From NCBI GenBank assembly GCA_903914615.1, contig CAIWPS010000453.1, positions 1 to 34,464 on the forward strand: a DNA stretch of 34,464 bases, written 5' to 3'. Positions within the stretch are counted from its first letter, which is position 1. Each line of letters begins with the position of its first letter. The stretch is from an uncultured beta proteobacterium. GTDB taxonomy: Bacteria; Pseudomonadota; Gammaproteobacteria; Burkholderiales; Burkholderiaceae_C. This document shows, piece after piece, positions 6,468 to 15,624 of this stretch. Under the pieces are notes generated by a model. That model searched no databases and had not been told where the DNA came from. It saw nothing but the letters and a program-made list of their open reading frames with translations. The position numbers and the translations under genes are program-made.

Positions 6468-8126
6468 CTGCCGGGCCAGCGGGCTGCCGGCCATGAACGA
6501 CGGCGCAGCCTGTTGCATGAGGGCAGCGCCGGACGTCGGATTCAGCAGCGCGTCAGCGAGCTGTGATTGCAGATCGCTCTCGGCGCCGTGGTACAGCCAA
6601 TCCAGGGCTTTGCCGCCGGCCTTGGTCACGAGCCCCATCGCGCTGGGCATGCCCGACTGATTGGCGATGTTCTGCATCGCTATGTTCTGAGCCGTGGTTG
6701 AGTTGGGCCCGGCGCCGAGTTTGGCCGCGTTCACTCCACGCGCCAGGTCGCCGGCCACGCCGTTGAGCGCGTCCATCTGCGCCGGCTCCATCGTGTTTTC
6801 CCAGGTCGCGCCTGGGAATCCCGTGGCGCGCGCCGGCAAGCCCTCGTCGGCCAGCGCTGCGCCGTACTGCTGCGCCTTTTCCCCGATCAGCTGCCCGTGG
6901 TCGACCAGCGACGGCAGCACCTTGGCGCGCAGCGCCTGCCCGATCTGCATCTGATTGATTGGCCGGCTCATGTCGGCATAGAGACTGTTGGCAGCGCCGT
7001 AGAGCGGGCTGATCTGCTCCAGCCCGGCGTTGTACTGGCCGGCCAGGTCCTTCAGCGCGTCGGCCATTGCCGGGTTTTGCTCGGCGTCGGCCATGCCGCT
7101 CAGCGACGTCTTGGCCCAATGCAGGCCGTTGACAACGTTGCTGTTGTCCATCGGCTGACCCTTGATCGTGGCGATCGTCTGGGCATCCCGGAGGGCTTTT
7201 TCTGGCATGCGCGCTTGCATGGCCGAGATGTTCGCCTGCGCCTCGGGCGTGAACACGGACGGATCCGGGCCCACCCGGTTGGCGTAGGCGTAGTTGCCGT
7301 CGGAAATCTGCCTGCGCATGGCCAGCGCGTCGGAAAGCGCCTCCGGCGTGTTGGACACGCTCTCTATCGCGTTCTTACGCGCCAGTGTCTGCTCGAGCCC
7401 ACGCTGGGTGAACGGCGCCGGATTGACAGCGGCAGACGACCGCTCGAGCGCAGCAACGCCGCCGTTTTGCGCCACTTGGGCCGCAGTCGGGAACGATCCG
7501 GGAACCAGCGGCGCCGCACTGGCCAAGCGGCTGGCCACGCTTGCCGCGTCGTCGCCCGAAACCCGATTCAGCAATCGACCAACAATCGCCTGCTGGCCGG
7601 CCGATCGGAACGGCTCGGCCGCGGCCCATGCCGTCTTTGCTGCGGCGCCGGCCAGAGGCATCGACGCGCCCGCGAGGGCGTTCCAGCCGGCGTTCGTCGC
7701 CCGGTCGGACGCCGAGCCGTACTCGAGCGCCGACGGCAGCGCGCCAGCGATGGCCATGCGGGCGACGTTTCCGCCCAGGGTCGCCGCGCCACCGGCCGGG
7801 ATGACCATCGACGGCACAGATTCACCGACGCCGGTGGCAAATGGGTGCAGCGCCTTGAGTTTGGCGTACTGCTCGTCATCGTCTGCGGCGCTTTGCTGCA
7901 GCGCGGCCTGGGCGGTGTGGTTGCCGGTCAGGCCGTAGTAGACCTGCTGCATGCCCCTGCCGATGCGATCGAACGTGCGGCCGGCGCCGATCAAGCCAGA
8001 CTGCAGAATGCCCGGGTCGTCGATCTGCGCGCGCTCGAGCGGCGTGTGCGGCGTCCGATCCCAGGCCGAGCCAGCTGGCGCAGTCTGCCCTGGCGCTACG
8101 GGCGTTGCGTCCCAAGCGCTTGCCAT
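6372..8126 (-). CDS. Large internal virion / ejection protein
   Basis: A protein of about 584 aa, Ala/Gly/Gln-rich and mostly helical, with a segment near residues 100-165 rich in Ala and small residues (VPSMVIPAGGAATLGGNVARMAIAGA) that could insert in membranes. It lies between the tail-tube/stabilisation genes and the tailspike, where short-tailed phages place the proteins ejected into the host with DNA (like P22 gp7/gp16/gp20 or T7 gp14-16). The start is ambiguous between GTG 8129 and ATG 8126; ATG is preferred, overlapping the upstream stop (TGATG). The role is assigned from position, size and composition rather than a motif. Confidence 0.7.
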   Translation of the reverse strand: MASAWDATPVAPGQTAPAGSAWDRTPHTPLERAQIDDPGILQSGLIGAGRTFDRIGRGMQQVYYGLTGNHTAQAALQQSAADDDEQYAKLKALHPFATGVGESVPSMVIPAGGAATLGGNVARMAIAGALPSALEYGSASDRATNAGWNALAGASMPLAGAAAKTAWAAAEPFRSAGQQAIVGRLLNRVSGDDAASVASRLASAAPLVPGSFPTAAQVAQNGGVAALERSSAAVNPAPFTQRGLEQTLARKNAIESVSNTPEALSDALAMRRQISDGNYAYANRVGPDPSVFTPEAQANISAMQARMPEKALRDAQTIATIKGQPMDNSNVVNGLHWAKTSLSGMADAEQNPAMADALKDLAGQYNAGLEQISPLYGAANSLYADMSRPINQMQIGQALRAKVLPSLVDHGQLIGEKAQQYGAALADEGLPARATGFPGATWENTMEPAQMDALNGVAGDLARGVNAAKLGAGPNSTTAQNIAMQNIANQSGMPSAMGLVTKAGGKALDWLYHGAESDLQSQLADALLNPTSGAALMQQAAPSFMAGSPLARQLLSQGAQRSGFLLGPTGSAVQNALAPVSPGQ

Positions 8127-10204
8127 CACTGCACCCAGCCGGCGGCGTGGGCCGCGTTGTACTTGGCGCCGAACTCATCGCGCGCGCCGGCCGGCATCTG
8201 GCTCTTGAACCGCTGCTGGTCGTCCGGCGACATGCGGTTGAACTCGAAGATCTTCTGCATCGCCGGGTACTGTTTTGTCCAGGCCTGCTGCGCGTTGTAG
8301 GCCGCGTTCGGGTCTCCGGCCTGGCGCAGGCGCTGGTACTCCTGCCCGATGACCTGGTTGGCGGCAGGCACCGCGTCGACCTGGGACAGCACGTAGCGGA
8401 TGGCTGCCTCCAGCGGCTTGCCAGTCATGGTTTCGGCGTTCGGCTGCCCGTGCATGAACTGGTCGAAGCGCGCGTCGGTCGTGGCGTTGCCCGAAGCCGA
8501 CGCATTCAGCGCGGCCGCGTTCGCCAGGAACTTGCGCAGCGTGGTGTAGTTCTCCATCTGATCCTGCGCCACTGGCAGGTTCAAGTTTTTCAGCAAGCCG
8601 GCCATGTCAAACGCGCTGGCAGTGCCAGGGCCGCTCTTGGTGCCTTGGAGCGAAACCAGGGCCTTCTCCAGTCCGCTGCGCACCTGTTGCGCTTGCTGGG
8701 CCTGCTGCGGCAGCGCCGCCAGCGTCGTGCCGGCCGCGGTGTTGATGGCTGAATCTGACGAACCGGCGCGAAGGTCTGGGCCCGAGCGAACTTGAGTCGC
8801 AGAGGGCGCAAGGTTTTGCGGAACGCTGCCCACGGTTGGCAACACTGGGCCTTTCCCGGCCTTCAGCGACGCAATGGACGCAACAAGCTGGTCGCGTTGC
8901 GCTCCCGGCGGCGTGGTGGCGAGCTCGTCCTCCGCGATCTTCAGCGCTGCAGCGTCCCGTGCGGCTTGCTGGATCGGCGGGTTCAATGCGTTGAGACCCG
9001 CCCGCGTGGCTGCGACTTGTGGGTTGGACGGCAATTGCGGCGCAGATGGCGGAACGCCTCCCGGCGGAGGCGGATTGCCGAACAGGTCGAACCCGTAGCC
9101 CGTGTCCAGCAATCCCTTCCCGTTTGGCACGTTCTGGTAGATCTGGCCCGCAGCACCGCCTTGCGCCTTGGCGCGCGCGATGTCCTGCGTCGTCTGGACC
9201 GCGCCCGGCAGCGTCGTGACTCCGGTCGGCATCGTCTGGCCCAGCGCGTTGGTTGAGAACGTCGGCGTCTGGTTGGCTTCCACGTCCGGGTTGAACGCGA
9301 TCGGCGCGTGGTTGCCGGTGCCGGCCAGGGCGAGCTCGCCCTTCTTGAGCAGCTGCATCGGCACGTTGTTGGCTTTCGCAATCGCGGCCTGAATCTCCTG
9401 CGCCTGCGGCGATCCAGGCGGCAACTGGGAGAGCTGGTACTGCAGCGTCGTCAGTTCGTTGCCGCGGCCCTCGAGCGCAGCCTTCCGGTTCGTCGCCGCG
9501 CCGATCGCCGCGGGATCCGCGCCGGTGGCCAGCCAGTTCTTCTGATCCGGCGTCAGCTCCAGATTCTTGCCGGCCGCGTTCGTGTACGCATCGACCTGGG
9601 CCTTGGCCGCAGGATTGCCACTGGCTGCGGCAAACAGCAGCGTCGGGGGCAGCCCGCTGGGGTTCATCGCCGTCGGCGCGACTGCGCCGGGGCCTGTGTA
9701 GCGCCAGCCCTGCGGTCCGGCCAGCGGGGCCTGCGGTCCTTGCGGCGCGGCCGCTGGTTGGCCCTGCAGCGCTTGCGCCAGCCGCTGCGCGTTCGACACG
9801 GTCGGGCCGACGCTCCCAGTTGCGGCGCCAGCGCCGAGGGCCTGGGTTGCCGCCGACGGCTGCGCGGGCTGGATGGTCGGCCCCTGGGCCGGCGCGCCGC
9901 CGCCGTACTGCGCCATTGCGGCCTGTGCGCCTTGGGACATCAGATCCGCCTGCCCCTGTTGCGCCTGGTTGCCTTCGTATCCACCCAGGGCGGCGGCCAG
10001 CATCTTGCTCATGCCCTGCAGCGGCGAGATCTTGCCCTTCGGGTCGTAGCTGATCGGCGCAATCCCCTGCTGCATCAGCTCCTGCGCCAGCGCCTGCTGG
10101 CGGCTGACGTGCAGCATCTGAGAGACGAAGTCGGAGTTGGTCGCGACCCCAGGGTTGGCCATCGGATTGAGCAGACCCCCCATGGGGTTGGCGGATGCGG
10201 TCAT
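8126..10204 (-). CDS. Large internal virion / ejection protein
   Basis: A 692-aa protein with a Gln/Ala/Pro-rich N-terminal third (QGPTIQPAQPSAATQALG, QPAAAPQGPQAPLAGPQG), a central part with short helices (NELTTLQYQLSQLPPGSPQAQEI) and a more ordered C-terminal region (about 540-690) with charged helices. There is no signal peptide. Position beside another large Ala-rich protein and upstream of the tailspike suggests an ejected core protein. Coupled to the following gene by TGATG. No known domain is recognised, so the call rests on synteny with short-tailed phages. Confidence 0.7.
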   Translation of the reverse strand: MTASANPMGGLLNPMANPGVATNSDFVSQMLHVSRQQALAQELMQQGIAPISYDPKGKISPLQGMSKMLAAALGGYEGNQAQQGQADLMSQGAQAAMAQYGGGAPAQGPTIQPAQPSAATQALGAGAATGSVGPTVSNAQRLAQALQGQPAAAPQGPQAPLAGPQGWRYTGPGAVAPTAMNPSGLPPTLLFAAASGNPAAKAQVDAYTNAAGKNLELTPDQKNWLATGADPAAIGAATNRKAALEGRGNELTTLQYQLSQLPPGSPQAQEIQAAIAKANNVPMQLLKKGELALAGTGNHAPIAFNPDVEANQTPTFSTNALGQTMPTGVTTLPGAVQTTQDIARAKAQGGAAGQIYQNVPNGKGLLDTGYGFDLFGNPPPPGGVPPSAPQLPSNPQVAATRAGLNALNPPIQQAARDAAALKIAEDELATTPPGAQRDQLVASIASLKAGKGPVLPTVGSVPQNLAPSATQVRSGPDLRAGSSDSAINTAAGTTLAALPQQAQQAQQVRSGLEKALVSLQGTKSGPGTASAFDMAGLLKNLNLPVAQDQMENYTTLRKFLANAAALNASASGNATTDARFDQFMHGQPNAETMTGKPLEAAIRYVLSQVDAVPAANQVIGQEYQRLRQAGDPNAAYNAQQAWTKQYPAMQKIFEFNRMSPDDQQRFKSQMPAGARDEFGAKYNAAHAAGWVQ

Positions 10205-10206
10205 GT

Positions 10207-10533
10207 TCAGCCAGTCGGGTATTGGGACGGGTCAGCCTGCGGCATCAGGCCTTGCGGCGGCTGTTGCGGCGCGGGCTGTTGCTGGAGCTGCTGCAGCGCC
10301 TGCAGCTGCGGAAGGTTCGGGTTCTGCTGCTGGGGCTGCGGCTTCATCAGTTGCCCGGTGAGGTAGCCATTGAACAGCGACGCGGCCCCATTTGCCGGCG
10401 CCCAGCTCCCGCGCTGGTTGATGCCCTGCTGCTGGTTCTGCATCAGCGCAAGCGCCAGGCGCTGCTGGGGCGTTAGGTTCGGGTTGGACATCATCGGCGC
10501 CTGCGCGGTGCCGGGGAGTTGTGCGATCGACAT
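10207..10533 (-). CDS. Small Gln/Pro-rich virion-block protein
   Basis: A 108-aa protein, very rich in Gln and Pro (PQPQQQNPNLPQLQALQQLQQQ), with a short helical N-terminal part (LTPQQRLALALMQNQQQ). AAAGGA lies seven bases upstream of the ATG. It is packed between two ejection-protein candidates with only a few bases to the next gene, so it is probably made with them and may be a small ejected or assembly protein. Not recognised as a family. Confidence 0.6.
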   Translation of the reverse strand: MSIAQLPGTAQAPMMSNPNLTPQQRLALALMQNQQQGINQRGSWAPANGAASLFNGYLTGQLMKPQPQQQNPNLPQLQALQQLQQQPAPQQPPQGLMPQADPSQYPTG

Positions 10534-10548
10534 CGTGCGTCCTTTGAA

Positions 10549-11409
10549 TCAAGCCAGCGCCAGGAGCGCCGCATCCCCTGCGCCGCCGGCGGCCGCTCCA
10601 CCAGCTGCAGCGCCCCCAGCCCCCGCTGCCGCGCTCCCCGCGCCGCTCAGACCGTAGGCCGTCAGCGCAGCGCCACCTAGGCCGTACAGGCCCTGCATGT
10701 TGTTGTTGTAGCTCGCGAGGTTCGATGCGTAGGCGCTCTGCGCCGTGTTCGCGTAGGTGTTGTTTTGACCGTAGGCCGAGAAGTTGGGACCCTGCGGCGC
10801 CGCGTAGCTTCCCAAGGACTCAAGCTGGCTGATCGGCAGGTTGCTCTCCTGCACGCCCTGGCCGAACAGCTGGCCCTCGCCGGTCAGCCCGGTCGCATAG
10901 GACTGGTTGTACGCCTCCTGCTCCTGCTGCCCCTGGTTGTTGCTCAGCAGCTTTTCCGCGTTCGCGTAGGCCGTCGGGTCGGACTCTTGCGTGATGCCCT
11001 GCTGCGCCAGCGAGTCGTTGAGCTGCCCGGTCTGCTGTTGGAACTGCGGCTGCAGGTAGCCCATGGCACCGCCAAACGCCGCCTGCTGCTGCTGGCCGAA
11101 CTCGGCGCCCAGATTGGTCGGGTTCAGCGCTGGATTGCCGGTCGCGGCGTTGTTCATCACCTCGTTGCCGAGGTAATCCGCCGCGGTTCCGGCCTCCTGT
11201 TGCCCCTGCACCTGTTGGCCATACAGCTGTTGCTGCTGGGGCGAGAGCGTCGTATTGGCGCTGTAGATGGGCGTGCCGTCGGGATTGGTGCCGGTCTGCT
11301 GATACTGCAGGCTTCCATAGGGTCCGGTCTGATTAACCGCCCCCGACTCCATCGTCGCCGTTGCCGACGCCGACGGGCTTGGAACGCTTGCGCCGCTGCT
11401 TTTTCCCAT
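10549..11409 (-). CDS. Gln-rich internal virion protein with Gly/Ala C-terminus
   Basis: A 286-aa protein. The N-terminal two thirds are Gln/Asn/Gly/Tyr-rich (LSPQQQQLYGQQVQGQQEAG), with helices, and the end (about 235-286) is an almost pure Gly/Ala/Leu stretch that could insert in a membrane. T7 gp14-like and P22-like ejected proteins have similar low-complexity amphipathic sequence and position. It starts just after the GNAT gene, one base past its stop. Probable ejection protein by context and composition; no motif proves it. Confidence 0.65.
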   Translation of the reverse strand: MGKSSGASVPSPSASATATMESGAVNQTGPYGSLQYQQTGTNPDGTPIYSANTTLSPQQQQLYGQQVQGQQEAGTAADYLGNEVMNNAATGNPALNPTNLGAEFGQQQQAAFGGAMGYLQPQFQQQTGQLNDSLAQQGITQESDPTAYANAEKLLSNNQGQQEQEAYNQSYATGLTGEGQLFGQGVQESNLPISQLESLGSYAAPQGPNFSAYGQNNTYANTAQSAYASNLASYNNNMQGLYGLGGAALTAYGLSGAGSAAAGAGGAAAGGAAAGGAGDAALLALA

Positions 11410-11410
11410 G

Positions 11411-11818
11411 TCAGTTCACCCAGCGGCACTGCTGCCGCGTCATCGTGTAGAGGAGCAGGTCCCCGAGCTTGTTGGCGTCCTTGATCGTCGCCTCGAGGTA
11501 GAACCCAAGGTGCTCGTCGAACTTGCGCGCGTCGGCGTTCTTGGAGTCCACCGGCCCGATGATCTTGTGCACGCCGAGCTGGTTGAACGGATAGCCGAAG
11601 GCCGCTTGCAGGAACTCGCGCGTCAGCCACCATTCGCCGGACGCGGCGACGTGCATACAGATCGAGCGGCCGAGGTAGTTGTCGAACACGACGCCCGCGA
11701 TCAGCTCGCCGTTCTTCTCCAGGCCAATGGCGTTGTCGCCGGCCTGCCACGTCCCGCCCAGGCGCTCGCAGACCCACGGCCCCACCCGGTCGGGCTCGTC
11801 CCACACCACGCGCCTCAC
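11411..11818 (-). CDS. GNAT-fold protein in the tail/ejection block
   Basis: A 135-aa protein starting at GTG 11818 (MRRVVWDEPDRV), which overlaps the preceding stop as GTGA. The pattern fits the GCN5-related N-acetyltransferase fold: beta strands in AIGLEKNGELIAGVVFDNY, a helix ending in a Gly-rich turn, and the typical C-terminal KIIGPVDSKNADARKFDEHLGFYLEATI, similar to the acetyl-CoA-binding 'N..a...y.klGF' motif. GNAT-like proteins of this size occur among podophage tail genes and are sometimes internal virion proteins without proven enzyme activity. The classic Q/R-x-x-G-x-G/A loop is not obvious, so it may be a structural relative. Confidence 0.7.
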   Translation of the reverse strand: MRRVVWDEPDRVGPWVCERLGGTWQAGDNAIGLEKNGELIAGVVFDNYLGRSICMHVAASGEWWLTREFLQAAFGYPFNQLGVHKIIGPVDSKNADARKFDEHLGFYLEATIKDANKLGDLLLYTMTRQQCRWVN

Positions 11819-13581
11819 AGCGGGCCCCCGGTCGTGAAGGCCACATCCGTCGCCTGCCAGCTGATGGCGGCGCCGGCCACCGAGAACGCGATCGCGCACG
11901 ACCCGGCGTAGCCGACGGATCCGACTCCGAACCAGTTTTTGTAGATGCGGTTCACCGAAGACCAGGGAGAGCCCCACCTAGAGCCCCAGGGGGTGTAGCC
12001 GCCGGTCACGAAGTTGAACTGGTTGACAGGCACCGTCGTGTCGTAGTCGACGTTGATCTGGAACGCCGGCCGGATCGGCCCGTTGCTCTGCATCACCGGC
12101 CGCGCCAGCGTGAAGTGCTTGCTGTCGTGGTTGTTGAAATAGCTCGGCGCCTGAACCGCCGAACAGTGGATGGGCTGCCCATTGTCGCTCGTGCCGGTGT
12201 CGACCTGGGCCACCATGCCCTGCGTGCCCATGAAAAGCGCGTCCCCCATCAGCGCGAAGCAATTGGCCGCCCAGCCAGTGAAGATGCACCAGGCGCCGGT
12301 GATGGTGTTCATCACGTACTGATAGGCCCCGCTCGGCGCCGGCACGTTCAAGATGATCTTGTTTCCCAGCGGCGAGAGAATCGGCTGCCAGCCCTGGTAA
12401 CCGGAGTAGGCCGCGGCGTCGTTGTTGATCAGGTTCTGGATCTTGTCGGTGAGCGCGATCTCGCGCTGCGACCGGTCGGACAGCATTGCCTTGGACAGCG
12501 GCACGAGGCCGTCCACCGTGATCACGCACACGTCGGAGCCGACCTTGACGCAACACCGGTGGCCCACGGGGCGGCCGACACGGAAGTTGCCGACCTGATA
12601 CCAGCTCGACGCATAGGTCGGGTCGTTGCCCTGGTAGACCAGCACTTCGCCTTCGCTGGTCAGGAAGCACGCCATCTGCGTCATGCCACTGGTCGTTTCG
12701 ACCGTCCACGTCGCCATGGCCACAAGATAGCCGCCGAGCAGGGTTTGCGTCGACAAGTCCAGCATGGTCGCCGCGCCGCCGACGCTCAGCAGCGGCAGGA
12801 ACCAGACTTGCATGCTGTTCTTGACGATGAAGAACAGGCGCCCCATGAAGGCGTTGACGTTGATGAACGTCGACGTCGACACGCCGGTGATCGACGGTGC
12901 ATAGGTGTAGCTGCCGATCCCGGTCATCGTGCCGCCAGGGAACGACACGACGGTGTAGGAAAACCGGTACGCATCCACCACCGTGATCGGCACGTTCGAA
13001 ACGTTGTAGCCGCTCGGCACGGCCCCGCTCACCGTGACCGTCTGGCCGGTCGCCAATCCGTGCGGATACACGTCGGTGATGGTCACCGTTGTCCCGATCG
13101 CGCTTCCCGCCAGTATCGTCCCGCCCGTGCCGTTCCCGACCGACTCCCACCCCTGGCCGTTGTAGGCCAGCATCGGGTCGATGCCGTTGACCATGACGAG
13201 ATATTGCGATCCGCCGGCGCCGAAGTTGACGAACTGCCACCAGTTGCTGGACAGGCCCGATACGACAGCGGCGCCCGCGCTACCCTGGCTTGTCGCGTCG
13301 TAGATCGAGCCACCACAGGCGGCAAAGAGCTTGCGCGTCCCACTGGCCGGCGAATACGCGGCGACGGTCTGCACCGGGCCGGCCAGTCCGACCAGCCACG
13401 GCACATAGCCGTTGCGCGCGGTGACGTAGCTCGGCGTCGGGAACAGGTTGTTCATCACGATCGCGTCGGTTTCCGGCATGGCCGCGATTGAGTCGCGCGC
13501 GTTCAGGCCGCCGACAGGCGCAGGAACGCTCCCGATCTGCGCCGTTTGCTGGCGGCTCGGGGGGCGCGTGCTAGGAATCAC
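11815..13581 (-). CDS. Tail tubular protein B-like / DNA-stabilisation virion protein
   Basis: A protein of about 588 aa, beta-rich, Gly/Ser/Thr-rich, immediately downstream of the adaptor gene. This size and place match the tail nozzle or packaged-DNA stabilisation proteins of short-tailed phages (T7 gp12-like, P22 gp10-like). The N-terminal region (VPAPVGGLNARDSIAAMPETDAIVMNN) is typical of this group in podophages: 'GGlN..ds...m....A....N..P'. An inserted module at about 163-212 (HGLATGQTVTVSG ... ITVVD) is shared with the decoration protein at 15625-16551. The start is uncertain: TTG 13599 lacks a ribosome site; GTG 13581 is preferred. Confidence 0.75.
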   Translation of the reverse strand: MIPSTRPPSRQQTAQIGSVPAPVGGLNARDSIAAMPETDAIVMNNLFPTPSYVTARNGYVPWLVGLAGPVQTVAAYSPASGTRKLFAACGGSIYDATSQGSAGAAVVSGLSSNWWQFVNFGAGGSQYLVMVNGIDPMLAYNGQGWESVGNGTGGTILAGSAIGTTVTITDVYPHGLATGQTVTVSGAVPSGYNVSNVPITVVDAYRFSYTVVSFPGGTMTGIGSYTYAPSITGVSTSTFINVNAFMGRLFFIVKNSMQVWFLPLLSVGGAATMLDLSTQTLLGGYLVAMATWTVETTSGMTQMACFLTSEGEVLVYQGNDPTYASSWYQVGNFRVGRPVGHRCCVKVGSDVCVITVDGLVPLSKAMLSDRSQREIALTDKIQNLINNDAAAYSGYQGWQPILSPLGNKIILNVPAPSGAYQYVMNTITGAWCIFTGWAANCFALMGDALFMGTQGMVAQVDTGTSDNGQPIHCSAVQAPSYFNNHDSKHFTLARPVMQSNGPIRPAFQINVDYDTTVPVNQFNFVTGGYTPWGSRWGSPWSSVNRIYKNWFGVGSVGYAGSCAIAFSVAGAAISWQATDVAFTTGGPL

Positions 13582-14536
13582 CTGGGCTGCCCGTTCCAAA
13601 GCCGGTGTCGGGGATCTGGCTGGAACTCAGCCATGCAATGTCCGGCGTCGAGATGTCCATGCGCAGCGTGCGCGACGTAGTGCCATGGCCCAGTTCGCGC
13701 GCGACCGCGCGGGTGTAGGTCTCGTACTCCTGCGAGTAGTCCAGCCCCTTGGCCCGCTTCCAGCGCCACTGCAGCCCGAGGATCATCAGATCATCTTCGA
13801 GCAGGTAAGTGTCGGTGTCGCTGGTGAAGTACTGCGCCGGCGTCGTGCCGCCGGTCATGCACCAGTTCACCGAGTAGTACTCAAACACCAGCAGATTGCT
13901 GTCGTAGGGAATCGGGTCCAGGTAGAACAGCCCGTTCATGATCCGATAGCGCCGGCGCGGCCCGGTCGGGCTCAGGCCGGACTTCAGCACCTGCCACTCC
14001 TGCGGCGTCAGCGGCCCGAAGATCTGCCAGCGGTAGCCGCGGTCCCACATGGTGCCCGGGATCATGAAGTCGTAGTCGGTCGGCAGTGCGTAGGACTGTT
14101 CACCGAACGCCATCGACACGCCGCTGGAGGTGCTGGTCGCCGGGTTGTTCACCGTGATGACGCTGCCGGCCACATGCGTGATGGTCGTGGGATATGCCCA
14201 GGCCGTGGCGTTTGAGCCGCCGCTCGAGCAGATGACCCAGCCCACCTGTGGCGCCTGGGTCGGCGGCGTGCCGATGTTGATCGTGTAGCTGCCGGACGTG
14301 TAGCTGCAGTTCGGAATGATGCCGGTCGACTGCACGTTGAACGTGTACTCGGCGCGCAGCTCCTGCCAGCCGCCGGCCGGGCCCGCGGCCTTGCTGCACT
14401 CCTTGCCTTCGCGGTTCGCGAGCGCCAGGAACTGCACGGCATTGGTGTCTGCGGTCGACACGGTCGACGCAGGCGCGGGCAGGCCGAGCTCCGCGCACGC
14501 CGCGGACACCATTTGCAGGAGCGTCAGCTTGACCAC
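13571..14536 (-). CDS. Head-tail adaptor (gp4 / tail tubular A-like)
   Basis: A 321-aa protein with the usual adaptor opening (MVKLTLLQMVSAACAELGLPAP), where helix 1 is followed by '..A..ELGlp.p', then FLALANREGKE and the later YALPTDYDFMIPGTMWDRGYRW segment common in T7 gp11/P22 gp4-type connectors. The C-terminal half contains DTYLLEDDLMILGLQWRWKRAKGLDY, also typical. It should form the dodecameric ring below the portal. A beta-rich insertion (about 65-135) is longer than in small adaptors. Starts at GTG with GAAGG eight bases upstream. Confidence in role is high by motif and order. Confidence 0.8.
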   Translation of the reverse strand: MVKLTLLQMVSAACAELGLPAPASTVSTADTNAVQFLALANREGKECSKAAGPAGGWQELRAEYTFNVQSTGIIPNCSYTSGSYTINIGTPPTQAPQVGWVICSSGGSNATAWAYPTTITHVAGSVITVNNPATSTSSGVSMAFGEQSYALPTDYDFMIPGTMWDRGYRWQIFGPLTPQEWQVLKSGLSPTGPRRRYRIMNGLFYLDPIPYDSNLLVFEYYSVNWCMTGGTTPAQYFTSDTDTYLLEDDLMILGLQWRWKRAKGLDYSQEYETYTRAVARELGHGTTSRTLRMDISTPDIAWLSSSQIPDTGFGTGSPGDS

Positions 14537-14547
14537 CGATCAGGCCT

Positions 14548-14928
14548 TCAGGACGATGCCATCGCGTACATCTGGCCGCCGCCCACGCTGCGGAAGAACG
14601 TGGACTTGCCGGCGGTCACGCTGAAGCCGACGTTGGTTCCGAGCGCGTTGATCTGGCCGCCGATCGGCGGGTAGACCAGGCACGCATTGGCGCCCTGATT
14701 GCTCACGAAGACATCGTCGCCCGGGCCGAAGCCGGCGTTATTGGTCGACAGGATGATGCCGGCGCCGGACGCGCAGGTCGTGACGACGACGTTGTCGCCG
14801 TAGACCAGCGTCGCACCGGTCTGCGTGGTGCCCGCGGCGGTGACGCCGAGCTGCACGTCGCCGACGATTTGCTGCGCGGCAGCCGGCGCCAGGCCGACCC
14901 CCAGGAGTTTTGCTGCACGAGTTCCCAT
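14548..14928 (-). CDS. Small beta-rich virion-block protein (possible stabilising or decoration protein)
   Basis: A 126-aa protein rich in Gly, Val, Thr and Ala with alternating beta-like sequence (VYGDNVVVTTCASGAGIILS, FVSNQGANACLVYPPIGGQINA). AAGG lies six bases before the ATG. It sits between a coiled-coil head protein and the adaptor. Small jelly-roll or beta-sandwich proteins at this place can be head-completion or cement proteins, but I do not recognise the family and the role is inferred only from composition and neighbours. Confidence 0.6.
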   Translation of the reverse strand: MGTRAAKLLGVGLAPAAAQQIVGDVQLGVTAAGTTQTGATLVYGDNVVVTTCASGAGIILSTNNAGFGPGDDVFVSNQGANACLVYPPIGGQINALGTNVGFSVTAGKSTFFRSVGGGQMYAMASS

Positions 14929-14929
14929 T

Positions 14930-15538
14930 TCACGCCTTGCTTTCTGCCGCGTTGCGGCGTTTGGTTTTGACTTCCGCCAGCTCCTTAACCTGCTCCATGA
15001 GCCGGTCGACGTCGAGCCGCAGCGATTGGTTCTCGGACTTCAGGCGCAGCACTTCGGAGCCGTCCGTCGCGTTTTTCAGCCACGCCTGCGCCTTGACCTG
15101 CATCTCGCGCGCGCCCATCCACGTCAGGGCGTGGTCCGGCACTTCGGCCAGCTGCTCGACGGTGTGGATGTTCATGCTCTTCAGGCCCAGTGCCTGACTC
15201 TTGGTCAGCACGGCCCATTCGGTCACCGGCATGCCGGAGTTGACCTGCACCGACTGGTTCTTGAAGGCCTCGTACTGCGTGGGCCAGCGCTGCGGGTCGG
15301 TGGGCGCGCCGCCGTCCGCCTTGAGCTTAGCCGGCCGCTTGACCTCGGTTGAGCGATTGCCGGGGAAGATGATGTGGATGAAGACCACGTCGTCGAAAAC
15401 GGGGTGCCCGGCTTGTTCCGACTTGAAGGGAGACTCCACTGGTTCGGTGAAGAACGTGACGTACAGACCCTTGTCGTCGCCATGTTGGACACGGAGCGAA
15501 TTGCCGCTCTTGACCACTTGCGCACTTGCCAGTTCCAT
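14930..15538 (-). CDS. Phage protein with helix-rich C-terminus, head block
   Basis: A 202-aa protein found by pattern in several phage head regions: a mixed N-terminal part (YVTFFTEPVESPFKSEQAGHPVFDDVVFIHIIFPGNRSTEV), then QYEAFKNQ...GMPVTEWAVLTKSQALGLKSMNIHTVEQLAEVPD, then a coiled coil (EVLRLKSENQSLRLDVDRLMEQVKELAEVK). The 'yeafk..G.p...w..l...q...L....i.TVeqLA' pattern recurs in many phages without a clear function. It follows a terminator (15564-15591), so it may be made less than the capsid genes. Confidence 0.7.
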   Translation of the reverse strand: MELASAQVVKSGNSLRVQHGDDKGLYVTFFTEPVESPFKSEQAGHPVFDDVVFIHIIFPGNRSTEVKRPAKLKADGGAPTDPQRWPTQYEAFKNQSVQVNSGMPVTEWAVLTKSQALGLKSMNIHTVEQLAEVPDHALTWMGAREMQVKAQAWLKNATDGSEVLRLKSENQSLRLDVDRLMEQVKELAEVKTKRRNAAESKA

Positions 15539-15563
15539 TCAGGATTTCCTTCCCAGGGGTTGT

Positions 15564-15591
15564 AAAAAGGCCCCGGGGGTGAGCCGGGGCC
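15564..15591 (-). terminator. Rho-independent terminator after the capsid/decoration genes
   Basis: Minus strand: GGCCCCGG stem, seven-base loop, CCGGGGCC, then TTTTT. It follows the decoration-protein stop (15625) and precedes the next late gene, and so bounds the scaffold-capsid-decoration unit on its downstream side. Confidence 0.85.
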
Positions 15592-15624
15592 GGAAGCGGC
15601 CCGAAGGCCGCGGAGGAGACACAC

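Noticed and set aside
6897-8300. 467-aa ORF on +
   Set aside because: Arg-rich antisense shadow of the ejection-protein gene, without ribosome site or motif.
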